A stretch of 64,000 nucleotides of DNA from NCBI RefSeq assembly GCF_004210375.1, contig NC_134835.1, positions 73,810,447 through 73,874,446 of the forward strand. Direction: 5' to 3'. Shown in pieces: positions 24,401 through 39,400 of the stretch. The notes beneath the pieces are model-generated. The model had not been told where the DNA came from, searched no databases, and saw only the letters and a program-made list of their open reading frames with translations. The position numbers were made by a program, and so were the translations under genes. This DNA is from Tachypleus tridentatus (lineage: Eukaryota > Arthropoda > Merostomata > Xiphosura > Limulidae). The stretch's first letter is position 1; the number at the start of each line of letters is the position of its first letter.

Positions 24401-27400
24401 GAGAATGAAACATATTAATTTTATTCAATACAAAGGTATATGATCAAGTAATCAAATACAATGCCTGTAGATTTCTGTGTGATCAGACTGTTAAAACAGG
24501 CACTGGGAAACTATCTTCATACATTATATTGGTTAAAGAAAGCAGCAGGGAGCAAGAGTGTGCTTTAGACATGACAGTGTTACAAAGGACCTTTTTGTAA
24601 CAAAACTAAACAGCAAGGCTGTTATCAAGATAAAAAAAAATCTTTATATAGAGCATGAAAAGATGTTGTATCATGGGCTGCACTGGTAAGATAAGGTTCT
24701 AAAATCATTGTAATATAATGCACTCAACCTCAAGTATGAAAATGACAGTCACATTGCTACACCTTAACAATACAGGCCATTTAAAGATTTTTTTAAAACT
24801 TTGCATATAAAGGTTTCAGACTGTTCAGCTAGTTAGAAACACATAATACAGATACTGAGAAACTACAATATACAATTTCAACCTTTACTTCCATTCTTGC
24901 TTTGTTGACATACCACTGTATTTGTTCAAACACTGTCACACTCCTTTATCATTTTCAAGAAATGTGTTTAATCCTCTTTTACACCAAGCATATTTACAAC
25001 CAACAGGAAGAGGAAATTCTAAGTTATATAACAAAAAGACACTGTCACACTCCTTTATCATTTTCAAGAAATGTGTTTAATCCTCTTTTACACCAAGCAT
25101 ATTTACAACCAACAGGAAGAGGAAATTCTAAGTTATATAACAAAAAGACGAATGTTTGAGCTTTAGCAATAAAAGCCAAGATTTCATTGTGAAGTTTGAC
25201 ATTTGTTGATCAGACACTGTTACAAACAGCAATGAAACTTTTAAACTTATTTATCAGTTAGTTAGACATCCAAATAAATTAGTAGTTTTGGACATTCTTT
25301 TTTGTGTTTTATATATCTTTTATGTTGTAAAATGCATATTTTAAAACTACATGAATTATTTCTGAATAGTTGACACAATCAGGAAAACTGGTTTACTAAT
25401 CACATTTTTATGTATGTTTTTAGTTATTGTTATGTATTTCTTAAAAAATAACTGATATATAAAAATTAGAAATGAACAGGATAGTTTTAAAAAATCAACT
25501 GAAAAGGAAAATTAAATTTATCCTTGAGAAATGCACAGGGTATGCTACTACATGATGTAACTCAATTTCTTACCCTAACTTACTTTGAGCTGTCACCAGA
25601 TAAAACTGTTAGAAGCATGAAACTGTGTGTGTGTGTTTCATAGAAAAGCCACATCAAGCTATATGCTGTAACCAAAGAGGAGAATCAAACCCTTGACTTA
25701 AGTTTGTAAATCCAAATGGGGCAGCCTGAGGCTACTTAGGATAAATAATTATAATGAAACTGTTTTTCACAATATGCATTCTAGAAATTTAGTTTTAACT
25801 AACATTTTTGACTATCATTACAGCTTGTTTTTTCAATTTTGCGCAAAGCCATGAGAGGGCTTTCTGCACCAGCTGTCCCTAATTTAGCAGTGTAAGACCA
25901 GAGGGTAGACAGCTAGTCATAACCACCCACTACCAACGCTTGGGCTACTCTTTTACCAACAAATAGTGGGATTGACTGTTACATCATAATTCCCTCATGG
26001 CTGAAAAGGCAAGCGTGTTTGGTGTAATGGGATTTTGAACCTGCGACCCTCAGATTACGAGTCGAGCACCTTAACCACTTGGCCATACTGGGTCAACACT
26101 ACAGTTTAATGCTAGTATAAAGAAAAGAAATAAACTACACAATTTTATAAAAAAAAACTTTCTAAAAGAAGGAGGTTCTAGAGGTTTACACAAATGAAAT
26201 ATAAAACTAAGATTAAAAGAAGCACTTTTTATTCTTAAGATGAAAATCATCTTTCCCTCAAACTGACTGAATAAATGCTTTGTAAATTCACAAATTTTGT
26301 TAATAAAATAATAATGTATTGAAAATATATGATTTTTTGTGTAAAGAGCATTGTAATGTTGACTAAAAGCTTGCCAAATTTCTCAAAGGTACACTTAATA
26401 CATTCAGAGTTAAAGTACATGATTACATGCTGGTTAAAAGGTTAGCCCTATTGACACCATCCATATATACGTACACAATCATTGTGCACTTAAAAGTCAT
26501 GAATGCGCTCTAGATGTCTATCTTTTCTGAAGTTAACTCTTAAGCTTCTAACACTTGAAGTCAAAATAAAAAGTTTTATGTAACCACTTTCTTTCTTTCT
26601 GTTTTTTCATTCTTGCTTTATAATCATATTTCTTCATGCAAATAATCAAACTCTGTACAGAGGCAATAATACCAGAAATTAATTGTTGTTAATGTTGAAG
26701 AGCTGATATTTCAACATTATAGTATAGTATTACTTCTGTGGAATTTATTTACATGAAGAATTTGAACTAATTATTGTGATAATTATAGTTTACTTATTGC
26801 AACACTTCAGTAAGTGTTTCAAATATTTTGCTAATTAATCAAACTTGGATATGTCTCTTACAACTGAGAAATTTCACATACACAACTTTTTTTTTCTTTA
26901 CAAAACTGATTTTATCTTTTCTTATATTCAAATGTATAAATAAGTTGTAATTTCAATACCCAACGTAGATCTGTTTTCAGAAACCCCTATAAAGGCCAAG
27001 AACGTTTAATCACATACACAAATTTTAGTAGAATCTGTAGGAATTTTTTCCACCTAAAACACAATGTGCATACAAAAGTTAATTAGGTTTTATTTATGCA
27101 AATAATTTCACAATAGATATCGAGAAATGATCATATGTTGTTACTTAACTAGATACAAACTAAAAGAACAAACCAAAAAATAAAGTTATCATACTTAAAG
27201 TATTTACAGCAAAATTCTTTTCAATTCCATCCAAATTTAATTCTCTCTCATTGATCATACAACCTGCATTGTTGACCTGAAAAAAAATGAATACTTGGTT
27301 TTTAACAAGTTGTACAAAACAAATTAATAAATTGTCACAAATATTAGTTTTATTATTCATATTTAAATCGGACCTAATAAATATATCTTATTTCCTTTTG

Positions 27401-30400
27401 CACTAACTCATTTTAAAACTAGTATATGATTATTAACATGTATATTTTCATACTTATGAGTTAGCAAGTGCATAGGAACAAACTACAACATATGAGATGT
27501 TTCTTATATGACATAGAACAATTTTTTTTGCATGTCACTCCTACAAACTTACAGAGGCACTCAAAATAAAGCATATTAAAAGAGTATATACCACAAACCA
27601 CAATATTAGAAACTGCTCATAAACTTAATCAAAAGGTATTAAAACTACCCTCCAATAAATACAACCTCCAGATTACATTTCATTAATGTGAATAAAATTT
27701 CACTTTCTGTCACAAGTATAAATAAGTGAAGAAATGTTTAAAGTATAATTTATTTATCATTTTAAATGTGGTGCATTTAATAAATTTACTCAGTGTAAGG
27801 AATGGTGATGAAGACTTAACATACTTACCAAAACATTAAGGACATCGTGTGACTCAGCAAACTCTTTGGCAAATCTGTACACTTGTTTAGGTTCTGACAG
27901 GTCCACAATATGGACTTCAACATTCTGCATAAGACATGTCAGCAGCATACAAATCAAAATGGAAAATATATAATGTAAAATATGAATAAATACTATCAAA
28001 ATTTGATTTCACCATTTACAAAAGACATACAGATATTAAAACATTCAGTACCTCCTGATACTAATTGAAGCTTTGATCTCATCAGATACACTGAAGATGC
28101 ATATTTCTTATTCTGATAAAACAACATAATTATACAAATCTATCACATCTAAAACTTCAGTATTTAACACACAACCAAAAGTTAATTTCAATAAAAGTAT
28201 TCATAACTAGCTTTTAATTTACTTCCCTAAAAACATTACATATATGATCAAACTATGCAAAGAGTAAACAGCATTTTGAAACCAACCAATCCCAAATATC
28301 AGATTCACATACCAGAATATGCAATATACCTAACCAATGAGCCATGCTCAACCCACTAATGATTTAAGACACATATTTTCTCTCAGTTACAAAACATTCA
28401 ATATGAAATTAGATTTTATAAAAAGCATTAGTGTTATAAGTGTTCAATAAAAAAGTCTTCATGTTCTAACAACAAAAATAACTATACTACTTTTGGTTGC
28501 TTAAATAACAAATATTATAAATTTCAACATAGTCACTGCATTATATACAATAATAAAAATCCAGAATATCATCTACCTCATTGTCAGTAATCTCAATTAT
28601 CTCTTGTTTTGCTGCCAGAGCCCTCTCCTTATTCCTACACACCATGTGAACAGTACCACCTAGCAGGAACAATAATTATGTTTACTCAAACCATCAGCCA
28701 TCAGTTAACAATGGTTTGAATTTTTAATATACAAGTAACAACATGAATGGTGCTCACTTTTTAATCATTAAATAATATTATGAATAAACATGAAACTTGA
28801 TCTACCATTTGATTTACAACTTGTCATTGAGTTATACCAGTTAGGAGAAAGTTTACTCCTCATCAATTACCCTGAACAAGGACAAATCAAAAGAATGAGA
28901 CTTAAAATCATACAGTGGTGGAGTGTGTATTATACTTAAAGTAATATGAGATTAATATAGGAATGGTAAGAACATGCAGCATTGAAGATAATTACTTATA
29001 CATTGGTAACACCACTACTATATATTCTTGAAATTTCTATACTAATGTAAATTTATTGTCTGAATAAAAGGACATCTCAAGACAACATACATATAAAATA
29101 ACATTAAAACAATAAACAGTTGGGCAAAGAGAAACCAACCACAACTCTGAAAATCCTTGGTTGGTTGATTCTGTGTTTTATGGCACAAAGCAGCTAGGCT
29201 ATCTGTGCTAAACATCTGGTAAAAATGTAAAATTAAATTTAGTAAAATTCATAAAAGGAAATTAAGGTAAAACAAAACAAAGTTTAAAAATAAACAAATA
29301 GCATAAAACCAATATTTACATCTAGTCTACAGTGTTAAGAGAAAAACTACAGAAGTGCAAGTTCTGAAGGACTTTCTGTAGCATAATTGTAATTATCATA
29401 ACTCACCAGGAAGACTAACAGATAAGTACAAAAACCACTGTCAGTCACCTGAAGTTGGCCTTTCCAGTCCTGGTTCTGAGTTATTTGAGGTTATGGCCAT
29501 TTTCAAAAAGTAATAAAAGTTTTAAAGGACTTGTAGCAATATTTTAATAATAACTCGCAAGGATGACTAACAAGTAGTTCAAACAGCAGCATTAGTCACC
29601 TAAAGTTGGTCTTTCCAATCCTGCTTTCGAGTTATTTAACGTTACAGCCAGTTTCTAATTTCAAATCAAACTAGATGGACTGTGATTCTTAAAAGGGAAT
29701 CACATTAAAAAAGGTCTAATGTATAAATTTAAAAAACTTAAATGGCATAAAAAAGATTAATGGCCTTTAAAAAACTAATAATATTTCCATGGTGGACAGT
29801 GTCACCATCACCAATAACACTGTCTAACATTATGGACAAACCTTGGTGCCGTCGTTGAGAGTCATAATGACAGCAAGAAAGTAAAATGTAGCTTACTGTG
29901 ATCTGAGTGTTACATAGACTACACATTGGTGCATCAGTTCCAGATAAAAGAAAACGATGAGTCAAAAAACTGTGACCACTGCATAGTCTAGTTAGAACAA
30001 CTTCCTCTTTCTGATCCTTAAAAAAGCAAGACAGCCAAAGTGAAATATAGGGTTTTATTTGGAAAAGCTTGTTTTTGCATTGCTCACTCCAAGCTAACTA
30101 CCATCTGGCACAGAGCCAAGCCTTGAATACGGGACCATAGCCCATGTATGGAACAGGCATAGTGGTGATAGTGCCAGAGCAGATAGATTTAGCTGTGGTG
30201 TCAGAGAGCTCATTCCCATAAATACTAATGTGGCCTGGTATCTGTAAAAACTGGATAGATGTAGATGTTAAAGAGAAATGGGACACTCAGTTTTGAATAT
30301 AAGCAAGAACAGGGCATGAACTAATTTGAAGCAATTCCAGGGCCAGTAGAGAACTAAGAAAGTCAATATAAAGAGAGCAGTTTGAGTACTGCTTAGCTTC

Positions 30401-33400
30401 TGTGTGATCCAGAGCAAAAGAAATGGCATATTGTTCAGCAGTGAATACAAAAGCTGTTGAGGAGATTCTGTGCTCAACCACCGAACCACAACAGACCATG
30501 GCAAAGCTTACACAGTCACCTGATTTTAAACTATCTGTATAAGTAGGAACAGAAGGATGGTTTAAAAGATGTTTAGCAAATAACAGACAGTATTTCCAAT
30601 TGGGAGTGTCTGCTTTTCTCAGATGACTTAAAGATAGGTCACATTTGGGGACTGTAAGAAGCCATGGTGGGATGGGCTGACCAGTGGATACAGCAATGTT
30701 ATCTAAGGATAGACCCAATTTATCCAACTGCACCTAAATAAGATGGCCAAAAGGAGCAATGGCAGATCGTCTATTCTGAAAAAGTATGGCCCACAAAGGA
30801 AGGAAAACACAACCCAAGGTGGGATGTTTTGATGAGGAAGAAAGTTTCAAAGCACATAGTAAAGACAGCTGCAAATGGCAGAAGTGCTAAGAAGATTCAT
30901 GAGACTGTATGTATAAGCTCTGAACTGGGAAAGTGCAGAAAACCCCAGTGCAGAGCCAAACTCCTTGAATGATGAATGGGGTCCAGCATCTTTAAGGCCA
31001 AGGTTCTGGCAGAGCCATAGACCAGTGATCCATAGTGGAGTTTCGATTGAATAAGAGCATGATATATCTTTAGCATAGAACATCAATTGGCTCCCCAAGC
31101 GGTGGAAGAGGGGGCACGAAGGAGGTTTGGTGCTCTGATACATTAGACCCATAGCTGCTTCATGTGTGGTATAAAGGTCAGCTTACAGTCAAAGATAAGC
31201 CCCAAGAACTTTGTCTCAGGGACCACAGGCAGCACAACTTAACCAATACGGAGTTCAGGATCAGGGTGAATACCCTGTTGGTGGCAAAAGTGAATGCAAA
31301 TGGTTTTAGAGAGAGAGAAGTTAAAGCCGTCTGCTGTGGTCCACTTCAGTATACGATAGAGGGCAGTTTGTAGCTACCGCTTAATATACCTCATGTTCAA
31401 CAACTGACATGAGATGTGAAAGTCGTCGACATAGAGCCCGTTTGCAACAGTGAGAGGGATTTGTTCAGTGATGGCATTAATTTTTATTCTGAAAAGTGTG
31501 ACACTCAGAACACAGCCTTGAAGGACTCCAAGTTCCTGTAGAAAAGAACGTGAAAGTGTCAAACCAACACAAACTTGGAATTTCCTGTCCATTAAAAAAA
31601 TGTTAATAAAAATGAGCAAATGGCCATGCAACTCACATATATGGAAGTCCCACAAAATGCCATACATCCATGTTGTATCATAAGCCTTCTCAATGTCAAA
31701 GCATATGGATACAAGATGTTGTTTGAGAAAGGCTTCTCTGATTGATGCTTCAAGTCAAATCAGGTGTTCCATGGTGGAGAGCTGTCTTCAGAACCCACAC
31801 TGGGTGGGCAAGAGAAGGTTGTTTGATTTGAGGAACCAAACAAGATGAGCATTAACCATCCCTCTCTAAAATCTTACAGACAGCTTGTCAAAGCAATTGG
31901 ACAGTAGTTTGAAAAAATCTTGGGATCCTTCCCAGGCTTAGAGAAATGTAGGATAATAGCCTGGCACTATGCATCAGGAAAAACATTCTCCTGCCAGATC
32001 TTGTTAAAAACAGTCAGAGGAATAACAAGAGAAGCAGAAGATGGATGGTGCAGCATTCTATAGTGTACATCATCAGGTCCAACAGATGTACTGCCAGATG
32101 ATGAAGGGCCAGTTTGAGTTCCACCAGTGTAAAGGAACGATTATAGTCATAGAGACAGTCAGCTCGAAAGGAGACAGGTGATCACTCTGCCCGAGTCTTG
32201 ATGGCTAAGAAAGTGGAGGAAGAAGCAGAAGTGCTAAATACCCAGCAAAAGCTTTCACATAGAGTATCGGCAATTCTCTGGGTATCAGCTACTTCCTGGA
32301 CAGTAGAGAGCAAGATCCAGAGTGAAACAGAATTATATTGCCTACTGACCTTTTGAATCTTGTCCCATATGACTTTGGAACTGGTGGTAGAAGGTATGCT
32401 GGTTGTGAACTTAATCCAAGATTCCTTCTGGCTTTGACATATTACTCAACGAGCATGTGCAGGGCCTGCTGGAAAGCGATGCAGTGCGAGAGTGAGACAT
32501 ACCTATGAAAAGTATTCCAGGCCCGTTTTTGAGCCTTCCATGCCATGTGGCAGGCAGGATTCCACCACGGACGAGAATATCATAAAAAACATGTCTAGGT
32601 TTTAGGAATACATGTAGCAGCTGTTTGTATAATACAGTCAATTACTGCTGCCACACAGTCATCTACTGATGACTTACAGATGATGGCAGGATCAAGCTCA
32701 CTAAGAGCAGTGAAAGAGGGCCAGTTTGCTTGAACCAGTTTCCACTGGTTTACATGGGTTGGGTGGCATTGACCATGGTCAGTCTCTCTCAAAATTATAG
32801 GAAAATGATCACTGCCTCGTGGATTATTGACATCCCTCCATGAACAATGGGAGAATAGTAAAGGGGAGCAAATTGAGAGATCAACAGCAGTAAATGTCTG
32901 ACTAGGTGCATGAAAATAAGTAGAAGAACCAGTAATGAAAAGTCAAAGTTTGTGATCAGAGAGCATATGCTCTACAGAGAAACCCCCTCCCATCAATATC
33001 ATGACTTCCCCAGAGGGGATGATGTCCATTACAGTCCCCCAGGATTAAAATGAGAAACAGGAACTGTTCAATGACAGCATCAAGGTCAGGTGGATCATAC
33101 GACTTTCCAGACAGGTAGAGAGAACAAACAGTGATGGTAGGACCCAAGGAAACACGAATGGCTACTACCTCTCAGGGTGTGTCGAGTGGCAAAGACAGGG
33201 TGGGCATGTGCTGATCAACCAACAGTGCCACCCCTCCATGCACTCATCCATCACACAGCCTGTCATTTCTGTACAAAGAAAACTGCCAAAAGGTGACTGT
33301 ATCAGCAGGTTTCAGAAATGTTTCCTGTAAAAAAAGACATGCAGGATGGTAGGAAGCAATCAGTGTTTTGATGTCATCCAGATTAGAATGTAAACATCAA

Positions 33401-36400
33401 CAGTTCCATTGTATCAAGGTGGTCATTTTCATTTATGTGTAGGTGAATTGGGTGGAGAACCCTTCTGTTTACGACCATGCCTTTTCCTTCACTGTTTATT
33501 TGAGGGAGGTCTATCAACCTCAATGGATCCTGCCCTGGGTCGATGGGGCAAGTCTTTGCTGTCAGAAGAGGATTCCAGTGAATGAGAACATGAACAAATG
33601 ATCGTGTTGCATCTTGGGGTGGGAAAAGAAGATGTATCCGAGGAAATACCTGTACCTGGAACCAAAGAGTGTGGATCCTAGGATTTGTTGAAATGTAAGG
33701 GACATAGATAGGTGTTGAAGTTGATTCATCAATTTTTTTAACCATGGAGGTCAAAAGGCTTTTCATTTGTTTTGAGAATGATTCTTTTGGAGGCACAAAG
33801 AGATCTGTCTACACTCCCACTGTAGTAGTAAAACAAAGTGCAGCAGTATATGTCCAAGATGAAGTGGTGAACAGCAATTTCTGAGCCTCAGGATAAATGA
33901 TATTATGAATCATTTTCAAACGCTGCACCTCTTTTTCTTCTTACCACTTAGAGCAAGAACAAAAGTGGGATGGGTGAGAGCTGTTGCAATTAACTCAATG
34001 AGGGTCTGTTTCGCACTCACAGGCATTGTGGTCCTTGCCACTGCTATGAGCACATGTCAAGGAACCACAACATGACATCTTTGAGTGACCGAACCACTGA
34101 CACTAGAAACATCTGAGAGGGTTCAGAATATATGGCCATAACTTGAAATTAAGATAACCTGCCTTGATGGTGGAAGATGGGTGTGGTGACATAAATGTTA
34201 AAATTAAGACATTGGTCGGTATCATAATTCCCTCTTTGTGAGTGGAGATGTCTCACTGCAGAAACTCCTTGGGTGGAGAAACCAGCAGGAATCTCAGACT
34301 CAGGGATGTTCTTCAAATCCCTTTCAACAAGAACTCCTCATAATGAATTCAAAGTAGCATTGGGAATAACCTCAATGGGTACATCCCCAATTGCCTTTGA
34401 ATGCAAAAGGAGTTCACTGTGTTGAGATATGAATGTTTCCACCAATATGTCACCAGATCGAAGGATCTTTACTGACTTTGGAGAGCCAGCAAGTTCCTCC
34501 AGTCCCTTATAAATGAAAAAGGTTTGTTTAAACAAGAATGTAGTATAAGAAAATGAGGTACAACAGATTGTACAGATGTTAAAGCTTGCTGCTCAGAATC
34601 CTCAAGATGTGGTTGTTTACCTATGGACTATTTTTTCATTATTTTATTTAATGTTTTATTTGGAGGATCCATAAAAAAAAAGGAATATTTTGGTGCCCAC
34701 TGACCCCACTTACCATGGAGCCCTATGAAGGGATGCACTACAATGCCAAACAAGGATACTGCAGCAATGCCAGGGTGTCGTGAATACTATACCCAAACAC
34801 CAGCATTAGATACAATGTCCATAACATCTGTTAAGAACATCCAACACTGGTACTTGACTGACCCTAGCTCAAGTGCACCAGCTGACTGACCCAATGGGGG
34901 CCACCCCAAGGCTGACCGTCTAAAGGAATTCAAAGCCAAAATGATGTGTTTGGGTTGGACCCCTCAACCACCAGGATCCTTTCCTCCTCTTCACAGGTCA
35001 CCATGCATGACAAACATGTGGGTGAATGTTTAGATCCCAGAGGAGGTAAATTGAAAAACAGAACCTTCTCTGGGAGGTCCCCTCACCATGTACAGGAATC
35101 CACACTGAGGGGAGTTGCAGAAAAACTCCAGAGTCAACCTGTCTTGCAAATGGTATTAACAGTTTAGAGCTTGAAAGTGAAAAAGCCTCTCAAACTCCAC
35201 TAGAAGACAAGGGGAAAAAAGCATAGTGGAAAGTCTGGAGAAATGTCAACACCTGAAACAGTGCAATGAGTGTCCATGAAATCTTATTTTGAAAAGCAGA
35301 CCATACCAATTTATTCAATACAAACCTTGACAGGGATGGATAACTATTCCCTTCTACTATGTCATTGCAGTCCATGCATGAGTACAGTCTGGGAAGGTCA
35401 AACTAATGAAACAAACATTGTATGGATAAACCTAAAAGTGACCTTGTGGTACATTCCATCTTAGCAGTGGATGTTTTGTTTACCATGGAAATCATAATAT
35501 GTAAATCAACATGGTCTTACAGTATGAATTTAACTAGTTAAAGTACACCTGAACAGACACCCCTTGCTACAGAGTGGGATTCAGAAAGAAAAAGAGGGAC
35601 ATGCCCCTGAAAACTAGGAGGTAAATATAAGAAAAGGTAATTTACCCAGTCACAGCCTCAGAAAAAAATGAAGGATGCCAACAGGTGGATGATGCATCCT
35701 GACATGCAAGAAAGAGCTACCCAAAGCACAGAATTGGAGATGATTGTATTAAGTGTAAATGACAGAGTAGGAAGAGAACAGATAGTCCCAAATGAGAGGA
35801 TGTTTAAAAATACATATCCCCAAAGAGACTAGAATGTGAGGTAACAGGAAAAACGTATCCATATAGATAATCCAACAGCTCGAGTTGACTGTGGAAGGAG
35901 TAGATGAGTATGCAAGACTACACCAGTTTAATAGGAGTTAACCAAAGCTAGACATCCAATGAATGGTGCAGGTCAAATAGTCAAAAATATGGAAGTCAGC
36001 TGTAACACATTCCACCCCCACAAAACACACATGGAGCCTAAACAAGTCCAAAGGCCAAGAAAAAACCTGGTACTCAATCATGTGGTGAAAAACTGAAGGT
36101 TAGAAGGTACACCATGTGTATTCTCAGTCATGCAGAAATATCTTACTCAAATATTATCAAAGGCTTCATATTAAAACACAGAAAACTCAAGAAGTGATTG
36201 AGGTGAGGTAGGTCAATCCAGAATTGCAATCAGCATCAAGCATGCAAGACAAATGAAGAAATGCTGTAGGTATGATAAATAAAGGATGAAAAGATGCCAA
36301 ACATGTAAAATGAATAAAGGTTATAATATCCAAGAAGCAAACAAAAGAGCAACCAAGAAAAAAAAAAAAGAATAATGTTAATATCCCAAGTAATGGTAAA

Positions 36401-39400
36401 TGTGCAGGAGTAGTCCCCAAAACATACTGGTGGAGAAAAAAAACTGATCTAAAGTCCCCATTAGCAGTGGATGGTAAACAAACAGCAGTGTTCCATCATA
36501 ACAGATGACAGAAGCAAAGAAGCCACATGTGGAAGAAAAGAACTGAAGAAGGCAAACAACCTAATATAGAGGGAAGAAGGAGAAAATATCCCACAAAAAT
36601 CCCTAAATATAAGTGGAACACTAAAGAAAGAATGTGGAAGAAAGTAAAAATTACCTGTAGGAGAGTCTGTAGGGTAAAATGGAGCTAAAAAACTAGGTAG
36701 GAGATAAAATGGATAGTATTAACAGAGATGTGAATGACACAAAACTAGAAAGAAAAATCTGCTTAATGATAAGCTGATGCAAAAAAGAAGTAAAGCTTGT
36801 ATAGGGCAAGGCTTGCAAGTACCAAGAAAACATTTCATGAGAAGGGGAACATACTGTGAAATGTGTCTTAAAAAATACTGAAATAAGCCTAGTAGATTCT
36901 ACAGTAGAGGACTGGAAGACAATCCATGATAAGGTGGAGAAAACTAATAAAATCTAAATTATCTGAAAATGGGTTCAGCTATTATAGGAGAAAGGCAAGC
37001 AATACTGGGACTCACAAATGAAATAAAGTTAAAGGTAAGAATTATAAACTACAAAGAAAAACAAAAATGAAATAGTCAATTCAGTGAAAAATGTTAAAAA
37101 CTGTAAAGAAATTAACATAAGTATTTGATGTTGTATTAAAGAAAATATATTTAACCTAATTATCTACTAACCTTTAAACAGAACCATGACCAAATTGAAA
37201 ATAAGACCCTTGTTCAGCCTAATCAAACAAGATATTTAATCTAATTATTGATTAACCTGGAAGTAGAACTACACATTAATAAAAAATAAACATTTGACCT
37301 AATCGAACAGTGCAGAACAAAAGATATCACTAAGCACTAAAATAAAAACTTAACAGTAGCTTCTTAAAAATTGTATATGGGTAGATAATAATTACATTGT
37401 AAATAATAATGAAGTTTGATCAAAACAGAAGTCAACTATCGTTTTACATACACATACTATGAATGCACAATTGTTATCAAAACATACTTTTGTGTAGATG
37501 AACAACTCAAACATACACTGTAAATATAAATTATGGTTATTTCTTTCTCATTAACAGTGTGTTTCCCTATAAAGAAGCAGTGTTTTTAAAATAATGCAGT
37601 TCCGATAAGAATATTTTTCGATTCTTGGTGGTAGATTTAGGCTGTGTATTTATGATTAATGCAAGTTAAATAAGCAGTAAATATTCTATGTTAATTTTAT
37701 AATTTTTATTCATAATCTGTAACTCTGTAAAGAATTACTGGGTTAAATATCAAACAAAAAGAGTACATGAAAGAAATACAATATCTGACAGTGTTTAATG
37801 TGATTTCTATTGTCCATCTGTAATATACAGGCATGTATTTTTTAATCTTCTGGTCACCACTAAAATGTGTCCTGCTTCATTATTTATACATTGTTACAGA
37901 TTTATTCAAGTCTTCTATGGAAGTACTGTAAAATCTCCGTATTCATGACAGGTTTGTATCAAGAAAGTGACGACAGTAGCATGTGTGAGAGCAACCTGCA
38001 GATCTCTGTCATGAATCTGATTAATTAACCTTCAATTTTGAAGAGATTTTTAACATCCATAAGGCATACAAATTAATCTCACAACCCTGGTGCATGAAAA
38101 TTATAATAGTATCAGATATTTCATAGGAATGGTTCCCAGCTATTTTTGATCCTCAAATTTCATAGGCTATTTCATATAATAAACTTATTTAAATTACACT
38201 GTAAACAATACTCTTCAGTAACTATATTTTAAAACATCCATCTTTCAAGTCAACTGAAATCTTAATGTGGACCAATTAAGGTGAATTACTTCTACACAAC
38301 TTTCCAACCTTGAGTTCATTGAGAAAGTGATTTAAAATATCAACAACCACTACATTTCTTAATGTGCTCTAATGACTCAAGGTTTGACTAAAAAAAATAA
38401 GATTAGTTTAACACGAAATGTACATACCTAATGTTAACTTTTACTTTCCATCTATTACTACATTTAATAGTTTATAGATTTTAAATTATTACACACTCTA
38501 TTCAAATATAAAACCTTTATAATTAAAGTAAATTTCAAACAGGCACTTACCAATACATATTTCTTATTTTCTCTGACAACTTAACTGTCATAATAAGACT
38601 AATTTCTGCCACTTCTTTTCATCATATGGTAATGCTATTTTCACAGTAAAACCGTCCTTTACTCAATAACTCTGCACATCATGTCGATACAAGTTCTAAA
38701 ATAATACTAGCCAACACCCACTATCCATGATCATCATTCCACTGAACAACGAATCACATGTGAAGGAGGGAAAAGGAGTCCATAAATATGTACATGTCTG
38801 AAATTAATTTTAAAAATACTCAAGTGAAATAAGTTAACTTACATTTACTTAGAACAGTTACATATAGAACACAAACACACTGAAAATAGAAGTTGTTCAT
38901 ACATCATTGGAGGAAAGATTTTGTTCTGGAAAATATCCCCACACATATGGCAATGAAAAGGAGTAGCAAGCATTAGTCTTGAAAGTCAGATTATTTAGAA
39001 GAGTTATTAAATATAAAGTAAAATCTACTAAATTTCCTCAAAGACAATCTCAACATATACTAATCTTCACACACACACTATAATTCTTTTACTAGTGTCT
39101 GGTGTTCCAATAGCACACTTAAAAATACTTCTCCCAAGCTACATACTTTGTTTTATTTAAGAATACCACAAAGCCCTGGTTTCAACAACTTGTTTCAAAT
39201 AACTAACTTACCTCTTTTAGCTACTTCTTGTGCAATTACTTTTCCAATACCACTATTTGCTCCTGTCACCATGTATACCTTCCCACTACAAGGCACCTCC
39301 AGATCAAGTGAATTAAAACTTTTGCTTGCTGATTGATAACCACTCCTGTAAAAATGAAGTATATGATTAGGTGATGATATGAGAGTATCTACATATACAC

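Larger units (their letters stand above)
29160..35170 (-). mobile_element. Long decayed LINE (non-LTR retrotransposon) with gag-like ORF1, endonuclease, RT and RNase H
   Basis: Domains run in order on the minus strand: a C2HC zinc-knuckle ORF1, an apurinic-type endonuclease, a reverse transcriptase with LYVDDF, an RNase H, and a C-terminal Cys/His part ([20 protein letters not shown]). The presence of RNase H with a knuckle ORF1 points to the I/R1/LOA group. I lean to I-clade but cannot assign it. The 3' end near 29160 (minus: gtgccataaaacacagaatc, then aaccaacc) looks like a LINE tail. All frames carry stops. Its 5' limit is uncertain. It lies in a DHRS12 intron in the same orientation as the gene. 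Confidence 0.88.

Noticed and set aside
24600-24740. Possible extra upstream exon for the nested gene (membrane-like FFF stretch)
   Set aside because: Counting the T run exactly shows stops in the required frame, and splice sites are poor.
24992-25159. 85-codon plus open frame
   Set aside because: It arises from the perfect 109-bp duplication; no other sign of coding.
34946-35167. 73-codon plus open frame
   Set aside because: It is antisense to the presumed 5' region of the LINE.
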